Origin: CAYGZQ01 sp964354375 [NCBI: uncultured Planctomycetota bacterium]
GTDB taxonomy: Bacteria > JAJVIF01 > JAPKYR01
Direction: 5' to 3'
NCBI GenBank assembly: GCA_964354375.1
Contig: CAYGZQ010000003.1
Location: forward strand, 1 to 64,000
Length of the DNA: 64,000 nt
Made by a program: the position numbers and the translations under genes
Part shown: in pieces, positions 63,117 through 64,000 of the stretch
Layout of the letters: every line of letters begins with the position of its first letter
Position numbering within the stretch: position 1 is the first letter of the stretch
The notes under the pieces: model-generated
Database searches by the model: none
What the model was told of the DNA's origin: nothing
What the model saw: the letters and a program-made list of their open reading frames with translations, nothing else

Positions 63117-64000
63117 ATGTGTTATCTTCCTCGCGCCGGCGTCTTGGCCTTTATTCTTCTGATTTCCCTGTCGTTTGCCTGTGATGAAAGGGGCTTGCTT
63201 TCTCCAGAAGCGCCTTCAGTCAGGTCGGATCGGGGGGCGGCTGAGGAACCGCCGGAAGTCGATTGCCCCCCTGACCCCTAGGTCCCCGTTGAGCCTGAGC
63301 CTCGTCCTCAGCATTGGAGCGGTCCATGGCCGTTGTATCGATACCGATTCGAACCTGAGATTCCGATAGAGGAGCCATACATCCCGCCGAATCCACCCGA
63401 ACCGGATCCATATATCGATGGGTCTGCTGCCGTGAGAGAGACGGTGCCCGGCATCGTGGAGCCTTCTCAGGGACTCGAGCCGGCTCCGATGCCACAGTAC
63501 ATCCCCGCGCCGCTGTCTACGGCGCCCTGTGAAGACCTCAACCCGGATTGCGATGCTGCCGATCCCAATGGCGACCCTGATGGCGATGGATTGCCGAATC
63601 AGGAGGAGCCTGATAACGACAACGACGGAATACCCGATGAAATGGACCTGGACTGTCTGATGGCGGGCGCTTGCGATAATCCGGGGAGCCCTGAATACGA
63701 AGCTTGCCACGATGATCCGGATGATCCTGATGATGATGACGATGGAATACCGGATGAATTCGACCCCGACTCGATAGACTCCGATGCCGACGGCATCGTA
63801 GACATCTGTGAGGATTACTGCGATCCTGAAGACAAGGCGGCAGGCTACTGGGACTTACTTCACGAGTGTTTAGGCTCGTGGGAGGGCCAAGACGAATGGA
63901 CAAATGATGAGGATTGTGATGGCGTCCCCGACCCATACGAGGATTGGTGGGATAATCGCGACACTGACGGCGACGACATACCCGATGTAAGCGATCCAGA
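63117..64000 (+). pseudogene. Calcium-binding (thrombospondin type 3-like) lipoprotein gene broken by an in-frame TAG; 3' end outside window
   Basis: ATG 63117 sits five bases after GGGAGGG. A lipoprotein signal follows, ending in L-S-F-A-C (Cys22), then a Pro/Glu linker that meets TAG at 63279-63281. The same frame then continues open to the window edge (about 239 codons). It begins V-P-V-E-P-E-P-R-P, an obvious continuation of the linker, and goes on to Asp-rich repeats such as D-D-D-D-D-G-I-P-D-E and D-S-D-A-D-G-I-V-D. These are typical of thrombospondin type 3-like calcium-binding stalks. No start with a ribosome-binding site follows the TAG. Either the gene is inactivated, the stop is read through, or the base is an assembly error. 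Confidence 0.7.

Noticed and set aside
53692-64000. Stop-codon reassignment to explain the broken lipoproteins
   Set aside because: Genes of normal length such as acs, tonB and valS end in TAG, and ftsZ ends in TAA, so both codons terminate here.

Overview
The window is one contiguous piece of a GC-rich (roughly 60% by eye) bacterial chromosome. It has no rRNA or tRNA gene that I can see, no CRISPR array, and no transposase or phage gene. The host looks like an uncultured diderm. It has an ExbB-ExbD-TonB energiser, a GmhA-type heptose isomerase, a SurA/PpiC-like folding factor, meso-DAP-type MurE, and at least ten predicted lipoproteins. Its division and cell-wall (dcw) cluster nevertheless carries the DUF881-DUF1290 pair between ftsQ and ftsA, an arrangement better known from Firmicutes and Actinobacteria. 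I cannot name the phylum; a candidate phylum is likely.

Layout. 1-11 kb: a giant repeat lipoprotein with a propeller end, two small regulators, an HtrA/DegP protease, a secreted lipoprotein, an unrecognised overlapping gene pair, a membrane coiled-coil protein and a ZU5/PKD lipoprotein. 11-14 kb: valS on the minus strand, with a structured attenuator leader and a clear sigma-70 promoter. 14-26 kb: two large lipoproteins flanking a tandem pair of DUF4139 proteins, a stand-alone PAS-PAS protein and acetyl-CoA synthetase. 26-33 kb: a GT39-like membrane protein, elbB, queG, mrp and exbB-exbD-tonB. 33-49.3 kb: the dcw cluster on the minus strand, rsmH-ftsL-ftsI-murE-murF-mraY-murD-ftsW-murB-ftsQ-DUF881-DUF1290-ftsA-ftsZ. 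It lacks mraZ, murG and murC. 49.7-64 kb: an M20 amidohydrolase, then mostly lipoproteins with gmhA and a SurA/PpiC-like protein among them.

The most distinctive content is a family of six lipoproteins (6.5, 14.3, 23.4, 51.2, 55.8 and 60.3 kb). They share an N-terminal module of about 250-300 residues but end in different C-terminal modules (none, uncharacterised, PKD, BNR-like, Kelch, PKD-like). One of the six is broken by an in-frame TAA. A separate calcium-binding-repeat lipoprotein at the right edge is broken by an in-frame TAG. Genes here normally stop at TGA, TAG and TAA, so stop-codon reassignment does not explain these breaks. Several families of palindromic intergenic repeats lie between genes.

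How the genes work together. The dcw block builds and positions septal peptidoglycan; the Mur, FtsW and FtsI proteins make and cross-link it while FtsA and FtsZ form the ring. ExbBD-TonB, HtrA, SurA/PpiC and GmhA serve the outer envelope. The lipoproteins are probably displayed on it. Starts given here are chosen by ribosome-binding site and signal peptide, so several are shorter than the maximal open frame.
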